Source: Falsochrobactrum ovis (GTDB taxonomy: Bacteria > Pseudomonadota > Alphaproteobacteria > Rhizobiales > Rhizobiaceae). From it: a DNA stretch of 64,000 nucleotides. The first letter of the stretch is position 1. Each line of letters begins with the position of its first letter. The notes below the pieces were generated by a model. That model was not told where the DNA came from. It searched no databases and worked only from the letters and a program-made list of their open reading frames with translations. Of the stretch, positions 56,235 to 64,000 are shown piece by piece. The DNA lies in the NCBI RefSeq assembly GCF_003259955.1, contig NZ_QLMK01000002.1:62001-126000 (forward strand). The letters run 5' to 3'. The position numbers were made by a program, and so were the translations under genes.

Positions 56235-56330
56235 TTAGGTACAACTAGGAGGCGATCCGTCGAAAGAGCGGATCTCGGCCAGAGGGGAAACCGGGTGACG
56301 GAAATATCCGCGCCCGGTTTTATAATTTTT
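56235..56330 (+). ncRNA. Candidate small RNA with intrinsic terminator
   Basis: No plus-strand gene lies upstream, since the hydrolase is on the minus strand. GATCCG (56254-56259) pairs with CGGATC (56269-56274). A second stem, AAACCGGG (56288-56295) with CCCGGTTT (56313-56320) and an inner CGG-AAATAT-CCG, is followed by TATAATTTTTT, which resembles an intrinsic terminator. The segment between is G/A-rich (CTAGGAGGCGATC), and ettA starts 150 bases later. It could be an sRNA or an attenuated leader of ettA. The 5' end is a guess. Confidence 0.5.
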
Positions 56331-56479
56331 TCTGGTAGTGAAGCAAGCTGAGGATTGAAGCTTTTTAGCAGTGCGATGTTGTTTGCTTCCTTGCTGTATT
56401 TGCCCTAAATACGCTGCAGCAATCTTTGCGGTGAGGCAATTGCCGCCGCGCTTTTCAACTTGTGGAGACGACGCGCTTT

Positions 56480-58129
56480 ATGGCTCGCCAGTTCATTTAT
56501 CATATGTCCGGCCTGAACAAGGCTTACGGCAATAAAAAGATCCTAGAAAACATCCATCTGTCGTTTTATCCCGACGCGAAAATCGGCATATTGGGGCCTA
56601 ATGGCGCCGGTAAGTCGACGATCCTTAAAATTATGGCAGGTCTGGATAAGGAATTTACCGGCGAGGCCTGGCTCGCAGAAGGGGCTACTTGCGGGTATCT
56701 GCCGCAGGAGCCTGAGCTTGATCCAACGAAAGACGTGTTGGGCAACGTTATGGAAGGTGTGGCCGAAAAGAAGGCTATTCTCGACCGCTATAACGAGCTC
56801 ATGATGAATTATTCTGATGAGACTGCCGATGAAGGTGCGAAATTACAGGATATCATCGACAGCCAGAACCTATGGGATCTGGAAAGCCAGGTCGAAATGG
56901 CAATGGAAGCGTTGCGCTGCCCTCCCAGCGATGCAGACGTAACCAAGCTTTCGGGCGGTGAGAAGCGCCGGGTCGCTCTCTGCAAGCTTTTGCTTTCCAA
57001 ACCAGATTTGCTGCTGCTTGACGAGCCGACCAACCACCTTGATGCAGAAACCACTGCGTGGCTGGAAAAGCATCTGCGTGAATATCCTGGTTCCGTTCTG
57101 ATCATTACTCACGATCGCTACTTCTTGGATAATGTCACAGGCTGGATTCTCGAACTCGATCGCGGTCGTGGCATTCCTTACGAGGGCAATTATTCCGCTT
57201 ATTTGGAAGCCAAGTATAAGCGGATGGAGCAGGAGGGACGCGAAGAAGCGGCACGTCAAAAGGCGCTTTCGCGCGAGCGTGAGTGGATTTCTGCCAGCCC
57301 CAAGGCGCGCCAGGCTAAATCGAAAGCCCGTATCAGGGCTTATGACGAGCTTGTCAAAAGTGCTGAAGATCGCAGGCCCGGTGAAGCTCAGATTATTATT
57401 CCGGTCGGTGAACGACTTGGGCAGATGGTTATCGAAGTGGAAAATCTGTCCAAGGGTTTTGGTGATCGGCTTTTGATCGACGATCTGAGTTTCAAGCTGC
57501 CCGCTGGTGGCATTGTCGGCGTGATTGGCCCCAACGGTGCCGGTAAATCGACGCTGTTTAAAATGCTGACCGGGCAGGAACAGCCGGATTCAGGAACTGT
57601 TCGCATTGGAGATACAGTCCAGCTTTCTTATGTGGACCAAAGCCGCGACGCGCTTGATCCAAACAAGACAGTTTGGGAAGAAATCTCGGGTGGCAGTGAC
57701 GTTATCAAGCTCGGCAAACACGAGATGAATTCACGTGCCTATTGCGGTGCATTCAACTTTAAGGGCGGTGATCAACAGCAGAAAGTCGGAAATCTTTCCG
57801 GCGGACAGCGCAATCGCGTTCACCTCGCCAAAATGTTGAAATCCGGCGGTAACGTTCTTCTGCTTGACGAACCAACCAACGACCTTGATACGGAAACGCT
57901 GGCCGCACTCGAAGATGCACTTGAGAATTTTGCTGGTTGCGCTGTTATCATCAGTCACGACCGCATGTTCCTCGATAGGCTGGCAACGCATATTCTCGCT
58001 TTTGAGGGCGATAGTCATGTCGAATGGTTCGAAGGAAATTTTGAAGATTATGAAGCGGATAAAATCCGCCGTCTCGGACCAGATAGTGTCAACCCGAAGC
58101 GGGTGACCTATAAGCCGCTAACCAGATAA
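56480..58129 (+). CDS. ettA: Energy-dependent translational throttle protein EttA (ABC-F)
   Basis: 549 residues with two ABC domains and no membrane part. Walker A motifs are GPNGAGKST in both halves, signatures [16 protein letters not shown] and [15 protein letters not shown], and Walker [15 protein letters not shown] and [14 protein letters not shown]. The linker region with the arm ([27 protein letters not shown]) fits EttA, which binds the ribosomal E site and gates the first peptide bond according to the ATP/ADP ratio. I chose the ATG at 56480 ([13 protein letters not shown]), as in relatives. It carries its own terminator. Confidence 0.96.
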   Translation: MARQFIYHMSGLNKAYGNKKILENIHLSFYPDAKIGILGPNGAGKSTILKIMAGLDKEFTGEAWLAEGATCGYLPQEPELDPTKDVLGNVMEGVAEKKAILDRYNELMMNYSDETADEGAKLQDIIDSQNLWDLESQVEMAMEALRCPPSDADVTKLSGGEKRRVALCKLLLSKPDLLLLDEPTNHLDAETTAWLEKHLREYPGSVLIITHDRYFLDNVTGWILELDRGRGIPYEGNYSAYLEAKYKRMEQEGREEAARQKALSREREWISASPKARQAKSKARIRAYDELVKSAEDRRPGEAQIIIPVGERLGQMVIEVENLSKGFGDRLLIDDLSFKLPAGGIVGVIGPNGAGKSTLFKMLTGQEQPDSGTVRIGDTVQLSYVDQSRDALDPNKTVWEEISGGSDVIKLGKHEMNSRAYCGAFNFKGGDQQQKVGNLSGGQRNRVHLAKMLKSGGNVLLLDEPTNDLDTETLAALEDALENFAGCAVIISHDRMFLDRLATHILAFEGDSHVEWFEGNFEDYEADKIRRLGPDSVNPKRVTYKPLTR

Positions 58130-58138
58130 ATTAAATTA

Positions 58139-58164
58139 AGGCCGGTGTTCGCACCGGCCTTTTT
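58139..58164 (+). terminator. Intrinsic terminator of ettA
   Basis: AAGGCCGGTG-TTCG-CACCGGCC followed by TTTTT, a textbook terminator with a UUCG loop 10 bases after the stop. Confidence 0.95.
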
Positions 58165-58193
58165 CGTCGGGTTGGTCCGGTGGATGTCATTGA

Positions 58194-58517
58194 TTATAGG
58201 TCTTCAGAGTCAGTGTCGTCGGCAGTAAGCAGACGTGTGGCGCGCCATTCTGTCAGTTTGGCGTTAATTGCATCCACAACAAAAAAACGCGCAGAATCTT
58301 TATCGTATCCATCATCCCGCAACGCATCATAATCCGTATAGGTGTGGCGGATATGCGCAACAGCGGCAAGCCATACAGCAATGGATGCGGGAAGCGTTCT
58401 CATATGGCGGGCAAGCGCTGCTGCTCGGATTGGTTCGGAATCCGAATAGGGCACCGCTGGCAACAGTAAAGTTAATGATTTGGCCACAGCCTTCTGGCGG
58501 TTTGTGCTTGCGCTCAT
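58194..58517 (-). CDS. DUF2293 family protein
   Basis: 107 residues. The conserved core is visible: HIRHTYTDYDALRDDGYDKD, then SARFFVVDAINAKLTEWRAT. The family is common in this order and is also found in some fungi; its function is unknown. No signal or membrane segment is seen. It is a short cytoplasmic protein that is probably helical. It converges on ettA across the terminator and diverges from the arsR-methyltransferase gene, with 127 bases of shared promoter region. Confidence 0.85.
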   Translation of the reverse strand: MSASTNRQKAVAKSLTLLLPAVPYSDSEPIRAAALARHMRTLPASIAVWLAAVAHIRHTYTDYDALRDDGYDKDSARFFVVDAINAKLTEWRATRLLTADDTDSEDL

Positions 58518-58603
58518 ATCTGCTCGCTTTTCTTTGCAAGACTATACTTGATTCCCACATACGTCATCGTGTCATGAAACCACTTGTGAATGGAAGTGAA
58601 TTC

Positions 58604-58623
58604 ATATAAACATATCTTTATAT
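58604..58623. promoter_or_regulatory. Possible operator upstream of the ArsR-methyltransferase gene
   Basis: A perfect inverted repeat ATATAAA-CATATC-TTTATAT, 21 bases before the TTG start. Its size and place fit an ArsR-type operator for self-regulation. Binding has not been shown. Confidence 0.5.
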
Positions 58624-58644
58624 CTTTAGCGGACGGAGGCTTGG

Positions 58645-59655
58645 TTGAGCTTGCACCTGGAACAGATGGTAGACGTATTGAAGGCTGTTGCGGAGCCAAG
58701 CCGTCTGCGCATTCTTGCACTTTTGGCGCGGGGTGATCTTACAGTCTCTGATTTGACTACAATTCTCGGTCAGTCACAGCCTCGGGTTTCGCGTCATTTA
58801 AAACTTTTGGCCGAAGCGGGGCTCATTGACCGTTATCAGGAAGGTGCTTGGGCATTTTTTCGGCTTTCAGACCATGGTCAGCTGGGCGAATTGGCCCGAA
58901 AATTACTAGCGCGTCTTGATGTGAGCGATTCAAAAATTGATCGCGACATGGAGCGGCTTTCTCAGGTCAAGATAAGTCGACAGGAAATGGCGGCGGCCTA
59001 TTTCAGCGCGAATGCTCGCAGTTGGGATGAAATTCGTAAACTGCATGTCTCTGAAACCGACGTAGAGGAAGCGCTCAGATCGATTGTCGGCGCACAACCG
59101 TTCCAATCCATGCTCGATGTTGGCACAGGCACGGGTCGCCTGTTGGAAATGTTTTCGCCGCTTTATGTGCGTGGCTTGGGTATCGATATTAACCGCGATA
59201 TGCTGGCCGTAGCCCGTGCTAATTTGGATATCGCAGCGGTCAGCAATGCGCAAGTGAGATTAGGTGATGTTTATGCGCTGCCTGTTGAGCGCGATAGTTT
59301 TGATTTGGTGACAATTCATCAGGTTCTGCATTTTCTTGATGATCCGCAAGCTGCGATCCGCGAGGCTGCAAGAGCTCTCCGGCCCAATGGGCGAATGTTG
59401 ATTGTAGATTTTGCACCGCATCGGTTGGAATTTTTGCGTGAAGAGCACGCCCATTTACGCCTCGGATTCAGCGATGAACAAATCCGAGGCTGGATGAAAG
59501 AGGCGGGGCTCACGCCGGAAAAAACGATGGAATTGGGTCCGAAGGCTGCCAATGAAGACGAGGGTTTGACAGTCAAGCTTTGGCTTGCACGCGATCCGCG
59601 TCTGCTCATTGCTGAGCCGACGGCCCGTAATACAAGCATGACGGAGACAGTTTAA
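58645..59655 (+). CDS. ArsR regulator fused to a SAM-dependent methyltransferase
   Basis: 336 residues. The N-terminal ArsR winged helix (about 1-95) has AEPSRLRILALLARGDLTVS and the recognition helix in QSQPRVSRHLKLLAEAGLI. It lacks the usual CxC metal site. A methyltransferase domain follows (about 140-310) with motif I in MLDVGTGTGRLLEMFSP and motif IV-like DSFDLVTIHQVLHF. The fusion is common in alphaproteobacteria beside metF. It may sense SAM or S-adenosylhomocysteine through the methyltransferase fold; this is inference. The start is TTG with GGAGG upstream. The stop overlaps the metF start by one base (TAATG). Confidence 0.9.
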   Translation: MSLHLEQMVDVLKAVAEPSRLRILALLARGDLTVSDLTTILGQSQPRVSRHLKLLAEAGLIDRYQEGAWAFFRLSDHGQLGELARKLLARLDVSDSKIDRDMERLSQVKISRQEMAAAYFSANARSWDEIRKLHVSETDVEEALRSIVGAQPFQSMLDVGTGTGRLLEMFSPLYVRGLGIDINRDMLAVARANLDIAAVSNAQVRLGDVYALPVERDSFDLVTIHQVLHFLDDPQAAIREAARALRPNGRMLIVDFAPHRLEFLREEHAHLRLGFSDEQIRGWMKEAGLTPEKTMELGPKAANEDEGLTVKLWLARDPRLLIAEPTARNTSMTETV

Positions 59656-60557
59656 TGGGCTTTAACGGTCTTTCCCGCCGGCCAGATGTCGGCAAGACCA
59701 CCCGGGTATCGTTCGAATTCTTCCCGCCCAAAACGGAAGAAATGGAGCAGCGCCTTTGGGAAACGGTCACACGGCTCGCGCCGCTGAAGCCGGAATTTGT
59801 CTCGGTTACCTATGGGGCAGGCGGCTCAACACGTGAACGGACAATTCGCACAGTTGCTCGTATTCTAAAGGAAACGGATATTCAGGCAGCAGCACATCTG
59901 ACCTGTGTCGATGCGACGCGTGAAGAGGTTGATGTCGTTGCTCGCGAATTTGCGGATTTGGGCGTTAATCACTTTGTGGCTCTGCGTGGTGATCCTGCTA
60001 GTGGGCCGGGCTCTCAATATGTGCCGACGCCGGGCGGGTATCAGAACGGGGCCGATTTGGTGGGCGGCTTACGCAAGATTGGCGCTTTTGATATTTCGGT
60101 TTCTGCCTATCCGGAAAAGCATCCGGAAAGCCCCGATTTCGCCACCGATATTGATATGCTCAAACGCAAGGTCGATAATGGCGCAACCCGTGCGATTACC
60201 CAATTTTTTTTCGAAAATGATCTTTATGAGCGCTATGTAGAGCGGGTTCGACGTGCGGGAATTTATATTCCGATCGTGCCCGGTATGCTGCCGGTGCATA
60301 ATTTCAAGCAGGTGCGGAATTTCTGCGCACGCTCAGCCACCCATATTCCGTCATGGCTGGCAGAACGTTTTGAGGGGCTAGACAATGACCCACAGACGCA
60401 TCAATTGGTTGCAGCAGCCATTGCGGCTGAGCAGGTGATGGATTTGATTGAGCGCGGGGTTCAGGATTTTCATTTTTACACGATGAACAGGGCGGATCTG
60501 CCTTTTGCGATATGCCATATGTTAGGGATACGACCCGGCATAACCCAAGCAGCCTAA
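59655..60557 (+). CDS. metF: Methylenetetrahydrofolate reductase
   Basis: 300 residues. MetF reduces 5,10-methylene-THF to 5-methyl-THF, the methyl donor for methionine synthase, with FAD. The TIM-barrel landmarks are VSFEFFPPKTEEMEQ (catalytic Glu), FVSVTYGAGGSTRERT, LTCVDATREEV, FVALRGDPASGPG and ITQFFFENDLYERYV, with PIVPGMLPVHNFKQV near the end. It is translationally coupled to the ArsR-methyltransferase gene (TAATG). This suggests that methionine or SAM-cycle state controls both. It has a terminator after it; metH is not in this window. Confidence 0.96.
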   Translation: MGFNGLSRRPDVGKTTRVSFEFFPPKTEEMEQRLWETVTRLAPLKPEFVSVTYGAGGSTRERTIRTVARILKETDIQAAAHLTCVDATREEVDVVAREFADLGVNHFVALRGDPASGPGSQYVPTPGGYQNGADLVGGLRKIGAFDISVSAYPEKHPESPDFATDIDMLKRKVDNGATRAITQFFFENDLYERYVERVRRAGIYIPIVPGMLPVHNFKQVRNFCARSATHIPSWLAERFEGLDNDPQTHQLVAAAIAAEQVMDLIERGVQDFHFYTMNRADLPFAICHMLGIRPGITQAA

Positions 60558-60561
60558 AGAA

Positions 60562-60595
60562 AAGCCCCGGTATTAAACCGGGGCTTGTGTTTTTT
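60562..60595 (+). terminator. Intrinsic terminator of the metF operon
   Basis: AAGCCCCGGT-ATTA-AACCGGGGCTT followed by GTGTTTTTT, just after the metF stop. Confidence 0.92.
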
Positions 60596-60630
60596 AAGCT
60601 CGGAGAAACCGCTAATGACCGGTTTCGTCG

Positions 60631-60717
60631 TCAAGGAATCATTCCCGCTATCAACGCTGCAATAAATACAAATGCCACACAGATCATGAGGACATTCAAA
60701 GATCGCGTCAGTCCCAT
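60631..60717 (-). CDS. 28-residue single-pass membrane protein
   Basis: A tiny frame, MGLTRSLNVLMICVAFVF and then IAALIAGMIP, encodes one hydrophobic helix (about residues 8-27) after a short basic N terminus with one Arg. AAAAGGAGACAGACC precedes the ATG at ideal spacing, the strongest Shine-Dalgarno seen for any gene of this size in the window. A stop follows at once. The gene converges on metF and sits in an otherwise empty 360-base gap. The N-terminal Arg would keep the short end inside. No known small protein is recognised. Confidence 0.65.
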   Translation of the reverse strand: MGLTRSLNVLMICVAFVFIAALIAGMIP

Positions 60718-60957
60718 TGGTCTGTCTCCTTTTATGCACTCCCCCTGATTGGGGCGCACGTTGGTAGACGATGGAATCTAATAGCAAAATGCGTAAAACA
60801 AAAGAAAATTTCACTCTTTAATATGGCTTGAATGTGGAAAAAACTATCCAGTAACTATCTAAGTGCTTGATAAGCAACGAAAAAAAATTTTGTTCACTTT
60901 TAATAAAAAGACGCGAATTTGCCATTTTAGAGCACCATTGCGGCAAGCAGAATCACT

Positions 60958-61890
60958 TTACATTAGAGCCAGCAGGCCCGAGAGAGTGATCACCGATAGG
61001 GCGGTGGAATAGAGGATTACGTTTGAAGTTATCCCAGGCGAGCGGCCATAATGCTCTGCTAACATAAAGGGTCCGGTCCCGGCAGGTAATGCGGCAAGCA
61101 GGGCTGCATTTTGTGCAATAAGCAATGGCAAGTTGAAAAAATAAACCGCGACAATCCATGTTACCAATGGATGAATAATAAGTTTGGTGAAGACGAGAAA
61201 GCCGATTTCAGCGGTATCTTCGCGTTGCATTTTCCGTGGTACGGCGAGAAATAGGCCCAGCGCAACCAATGCGCAGGGTGCAGCCGCGCCGCCTAATAAT
61301 TTCAGAAAAGTTTCTATTGGCGCAGGCAAAGTCCAGCCTAAATATGCAATTATTCCGCCTAGGGTTGGCGCTACCATCAGCGGATTGCGGATCAAAGATC
61401 GGGTGACTTTCCAAGTAAATTCAAGTGGGTTCGCAGCCTTTTGTGTACCTATTTCAATAAGAATAATCGCAACCCCGAAGGTAACACAAAGGGTTACGAT
61501 CATAGAAATAATGGTGGTGGGAAGAACATCAGAGCCGAATGCGATGATCGATAAAGGTATGCCCATATAGCCCGAATTGGGATAGGCGGCATTTAGACCG
61601 CCAATGGCTTTGTCAGCGAGAGGTAGATTTCGGCGAAACTGGATAAGAAACGGAAGAGAAAAAGCGATCACACTGCTGATGCTATAGGCCGCTATAAAGT
61701 CAGGTTGCCAGAGTTCGCTGCTATGGGAGTTTGCAGTAATGTCAAATAGTAGCGTTGGCAAAGCCAGATAGACCACAAACCGGTTGAGCTCAGTGATTGC
61801 ATGTTTGCCGAGAATTTTTAGCTTGAAAGCTCCCCAGCCCGAGAAGATCAGCGCAAAAACGGGAAGCACGACAATGAATGTGGATATCAT
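60958..61890 (-). CDS. AEC-family auxin-efflux-like transporter
   Basis: 310 residues with ten predicted helices in two inverted halves. Typical AEC blocks are LNRFVVYLALPTLLFDITAN, the conserved ASN-like NAAYPNSGYMGIPLSIIAFG with the Asn-Pro-like break, and IRNPLMVAPTLGGIIAYLGW opening the second half. The C-terminal half contains PCALVALGLFLAVP and AALLAALPAGTGPFMLAEHYG. Members move carboxylates such as malate or auxin-like molecules. It is a single gene, flanked by AT-rich non-coding DNA. The substrate cannot be told. Confidence 0.9.
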   Translation of the reverse strand: MISTFIVVLPVFALIFSGWGAFKLKILGKHAITELNRFVVYLALPTLLFDITANSHSSELWQPDFIAAYSISSVIAFSLPFLIQFRRNLPLADKAIGGLNAAYPNSGYMGIPLSIIAFGSDVLPTTIISMIVTLCVTFGVAIILIEIGTQKAANPLEFTWKVTRSLIRNPLMVAPTLGGIIAYLGWTLPAPIETFLKLLGGAAAPCALVALGLFLAVPRKMQREDTAEIGFLVFTKLIIHPLVTWIVAVYFFNLPLLIAQNAALLAALPAGTGPFMLAEHYGRSPGITSNVILYSTALSVITLSGLLALM

Positions 61891-62036
61891 AGTATTCGAT
61901 CACGCCGAAAAGCGATTAAAATGGAATCCAACAAGACGGCGCAAATATTCTCGATCCTCTCTCTACAAACGGTACAAATCACAACTTAGCCTAAACAATA
62001 TTAACGGCAATCTCTAGTTGTTCGCCATTCAAAAGA

Positions 62037-62870
62037 TTAGCGAACATTATTCTGTTGTAGCCATTTTTTCCATGATTTCGTATCGCCCGCAAAGACATTG
62101 ATATCTGCGTCGCCTTTAATGCCCGGTATGATACCGGTGCCGGTATATTGCCAAAAAGTCCAAGGATGGGGTCCGTATTTCTCCTCCGGGTGTCCGGCGG
62201 TTGAACGCAGCCAAAACGGGTAATTTGAAAACTGCCGCAGATCATTCTCGTCGAAAAAATCGACGGTGGTATAAATGATCGGGCGCTTTCCGTAATGTTT
62301 TTCGATTGCTTGCAAAAAGACGCGCATTTCTTTGCGCACGATTGCTGGGTCTGGTCTTAATTTGCAGGTCGGAGAATGCGCATTCCATTCCATATCCAGA
62401 ACCGGAGGTAACGCATGCGGATCGCGCGGAACGTGTTGAATATACCAACGAGCTTGCTCAATTGCGGGACGGCAAAAATAATAGAAATGATAGGCACTGC
62501 GAGGAATTCCAGCTGCTTTGGCGCCATTCCAATGCTCGTTGAAACGTTCGTCAAAACGATCCCCGCCTTCCGTCGCCTTAATGAAGGCAAATGAAATTCC
62601 GCTTTTGCGCACAGCATCCCAATCTATTTTCGTTTGATATTTTGAAACGTCGGTGCCGTGGATCGGATAATGCCAAGGGGTACGACCGGTCCATTCATAT
62701 GGTTTGCGATCACCAAAGCGTGGCGCATTCACTCGACCACTAGGCCGCGCAATTTGCTGTAGAGTGCTTGAGGATTTTTTCACGTCGGAAAAGTCATAAT
62801 CGACTGTCGTGCAGCCGGAAAAAAGCAGAATGCCAAGGGCAGTAAAAATACGGTTGGCCAGAGCGTTCAT
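62037..62870 (-). CDS. Glycoside hydrolase family 25 lipoprotein (lysozyme-like)
   Basis: 277 residues with a lipobox (ALGILLFSGC, Cys19). The GH25 domain (about 70-265) shows the typical HGTDVSKYQTKIDWDAVRKS, FAFIKATEGGDRFDERF and the catalytic DxE in PPVLDMEWN. The end WTFWQYTGTGIIPGIKGDAD is also classic. GH25 enzymes cleave MurNAc-GlcNAc bonds, so this is likely an outer-membrane muramidase involved in wall remodelling. Brucella and related genera carry similar proteins. A polar linker precedes the domain. It is a single gene. Confidence 0.92.
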   Translation of the reverse strand: MNALANRIFTALGILLFSGCTTVDYDFSDVKKSSSTLQQIARPSGRVNAPRFGDRKPYEWTGRTPWHYPIHGTDVSKYQTKIDWDAVRKSGISFAFIKATEGGDRFDERFNEHWNGAKAAGIPRSAYHFYYFCRPAIEQARWYIQHVPRDPHALPPVLDMEWNAHSPTCKLRPDPAIVRKEMRVFLQAIEKHYGKRPIIYTTVDFFDENDLRQFSNYPFWLRSTAGHPEEKYGPHPWTFWQYTGTGIIPGIKGDADINVFAGDTKSWKKWLQQNNVR

Positions 62871-63193
62871 AGACAGTTCCCGATGTCGCGAATCATTTCT
62901 TCGACAAGGGTTACGCTATCCGCCGCAGCTCGTCATTAGTTGGGGGCTAAAAATTGGTGAGGGCAGGCCGCCGTCGGTCGTTACTTGGAGGTTGGCGATC
63001 TTACCGATCCGGAGAGTTGCAGCTTGTTACGCTGCGTAAGACTAATTGAGCGAACTTTTTCGTGCAGTCGCCGTTTTGTGAGTGATGTTAGCAATGAGAA
63101 CAGGCTCGGCACCCGATAGGGGCAGAGTAATGGGCGAGGTGTGGTTCACGCTGTTGACATGTGTAAGTTGACTTTATGGAAGGAGAGCCATCA
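62871..63193. other. Intergenic region, 323 bases
   Basis: A divergent promoter region between the GH25 gene and a small lipoprotein gene. GCAGC-TTGTTAC-GCTGC near 63017-63033 is a weak stem. No gene can be supported. Confidence 0.35.
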
Positions 63194-63376
63194 ATGAAAA
63201 AGATTTTAATCACGTCGATCGCGGCCCTGTCATTTTTAGCTATAGCTGGCTGCAACGACAATTCTTCCGACAATGCAACGCCACCCGCAACCACTCCGGA
63301 AGCACCAGCGGACGGTAACACTACGCCCCCAGCAACGCCCGCTACGCCTGATACCGGAACTGCGCCGGCAAATTAA
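63194..63376 (+). CDS. Small putative lipoprotein, Pro/Thr-rich
   Basis: 60 residues. A type II signal peptide (MKKILITSIAALSFLAIAGC) ends in the lipobox AIAGC with Cys20. The mature part of 40 residues is almost all Asn, Thr, Pro, Ala and Asp (PPATTPEAPADGNTTPPATP) and has no visible domain. AAGGAGAGCC precedes the ATG, and the gene has its own terminator. It resembles the other short lipoproteins at both ends of this window. A spacer or wall-associated role is possible but not shown. Confidence 0.8.
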   Translation: MKKILITSIAALSFLAIAGCNDNSSDNATPPATTPEAPADGNTTPPATPATPDTGTAPAN

Positions 63377-63404
63377 ATGGCAGCGGCATAACCACGAAAC
63401 TCTC

Positions 63405-63434
63405 AATGGTGGTCTGGTTAACCGGGCCACCATT
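63405..63434 (+). terminator. Intrinsic terminator of the small lipoprotein gene
   Basis: AATGGTGG, CTGG, loop TTAA, CCGG and CCACCATT form one long stem with two G-U pairs, followed by TATTTA. Confidence 0.75.
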
Positions 63435-63557
63435 TATTTACCATAGCTTAATAAGAGTTTTACAGCTTAATAAGAGTTTTTCGGGCATCTCGTAAAAAAG
63501 TGGGTTAGGTGAGCATTGCTATTCAAACGATGCGCGACTTCGGTTATAGCATTGATT

Positions 63558-63956
63558 ATGAGCCGCCATTTCCTTTTTCCGATTGCTGCAGTTTTTTTGA
63601 TTGGGGTTGCTGCGTGTAGCAAACCCGAAGAGCAGGTGTCCGAGCCCGATTCTGTCTCGCAGAGCGAGAATGCGAAGCGGGATAGTGCAGTTGATGCCAC
63701 TCAAGCCGAGACCGGGGCCGAGACTGAGACTGAGACCGGGACCGGAGCAGAAGTTGGCGCTGATTTACTTCAGACTTTGCGCGATAAGGCGGGCGTGGTC
63801 GATGCTGAGGAGCAAGCAGCCATCGTGGAGCGCGCACGAAAGCATGCCAAAGATGCTGCCCTAGCCGTCGGGCAGTCAGAATTACAAGCGGAGGAAGCGG
63901 CTGATGCAGCCGCTAAATCCGCTCAGAAATCATTAGAAGCGCGCAAAATACCCTAG
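63558..63956 (+). CDS. Putative lipoprotein with Glu/Thr-rich low-complexity region
   Basis: 132 residues from the ATG at 63558 (MSRHFLFPIAAVFLIGVAAC), with lipobox GVAAC and Cys20. The mature region starts acidic and Ser-rich, then has a short low-complexity stretch (AETGAETETETGTGAE), and ends with an Ala/Lys/Glu-rich helix of about 60 residues (ERARKHAKDAALAVGQSELQ) that may form a coiled coil. A TTG 14 codons upstream is also open but less likely. The gene lies in the last part of the window; its context downstream is not visible. No family is recognised. Confidence 0.7.
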   Translation: MSRHFLFPIAAVFLIGVAACSKPEEQVSEPDSVSQSENAKRDSAVDATQAETGAETETETGTGAEVGADLLQTLRDKAGVVDAEEQAAIVERARKHAKDAALAVGQSELQAEEAADAAAKSAQKSLEARKIP

Positions 63957-64000
63957 CCGATGTTTATAAGAGCTTTGCCAACAAGTTATTGTGGGATTGC

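Overview
The window looks like chromosomal core from an alphaproteobacterium of the order Hyphomicrobiales (Rhizobiales), close to the Brucella group. I infer this from recognisable family members: a BP26/Omp28-type SIMPL protein of exactly 250 residues, a BA14K-family surface protein, an IalB-type protein, an LpcC/LpsB-type core mannosyltransferase, trxB followed by a VtlR/LsrB-type LysR regulator with an AbcR-like sRNA, and an ArsR-methyltransferase fusion before metF. Base composition is near balance, lower in GC than Brucella itself, so a lower-GC relative is likely. The genus is not certain. I see no IS element, prophage, CRISPR array or rRNA operon.

Layout. 1-4235 (minus): lgt, a MidA-like methyltransferase, pgeF, an M24-fold hydrolase and a cut-off lipoprotein. 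4387-5945 (plus): UbiK-like, YbjN and a shortened CsaA-like protein. 6117-8971 (minus): histidine kinase, OmpR-type regulator and MarR regulator. 9544-12808: a glycine-rich small protein, a glyoxalase-II-like hydrolase, BA14K, a cold-shock gene and a lytic transglycosylase. 13062-14747: an AT-rich orphan of 561 residues that stands out from its surroundings. 14875-24969: uvrB, a thioesterase, greA-lpcC, lrp, trkH and trxB-lsrB/vtlR. 25141-27353: an AbcR-like sRNA, aatA, a second candidate sRNA and a second cold-shock gene. 27573-34119: carB and carA, transcribed separately, with YpfJ between them; both leaders hold terminator-like hairpins. 34536-41930: YqeY, a Na/Pi cotransporter, dnaG, rpoD and HlyU. 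42026-48843: small envelope and secreted proteins, bp26, a tRNA with a CAU anticodon, a GT25 enzyme, ialB, CsbD and membrane proteins. 48973-51451: a glycine betaine demethylase-like oxygenase and reductase pair. 51822-56023: a lyxose/mannose isomerase, ugd, a lipid-modifying GT2/LAB_N pair and a hydrolase. 56235-60717: a candidate sRNA, ettA, DUF2293, arsR-methyltransferase-metF and a 28-residue membrane protein. 60958-64000: an AEC transporter, a GH25 lipoprotein and two small lipoproteins.

Themes. Many genes serve the envelope: prolipoprotein processing (lgt) and several lipoproteins, LPS core and lipid glycosylation (lpcC, GT25, ugd, GT2/LAB_N), and peptidoglycan hydrolysis (SLT, GH25). 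The rest are information-processing core (uvrB, greA, dnaG, rpoD, ettA) and central metabolism (carAB, aatA, metF). The most interesting unexplained material is in RNA and very small genes: two orphan structured transcripts ending in intrinsic terminators, possible attenuators before both carA and carB, and two tiny membrane ORFs. The AT-rich orphan at 13062-14747 and a trkH gene whose first helix has no usual start codon also stand out. I did not find a clear multi-gene new system; the candidates are single loci.
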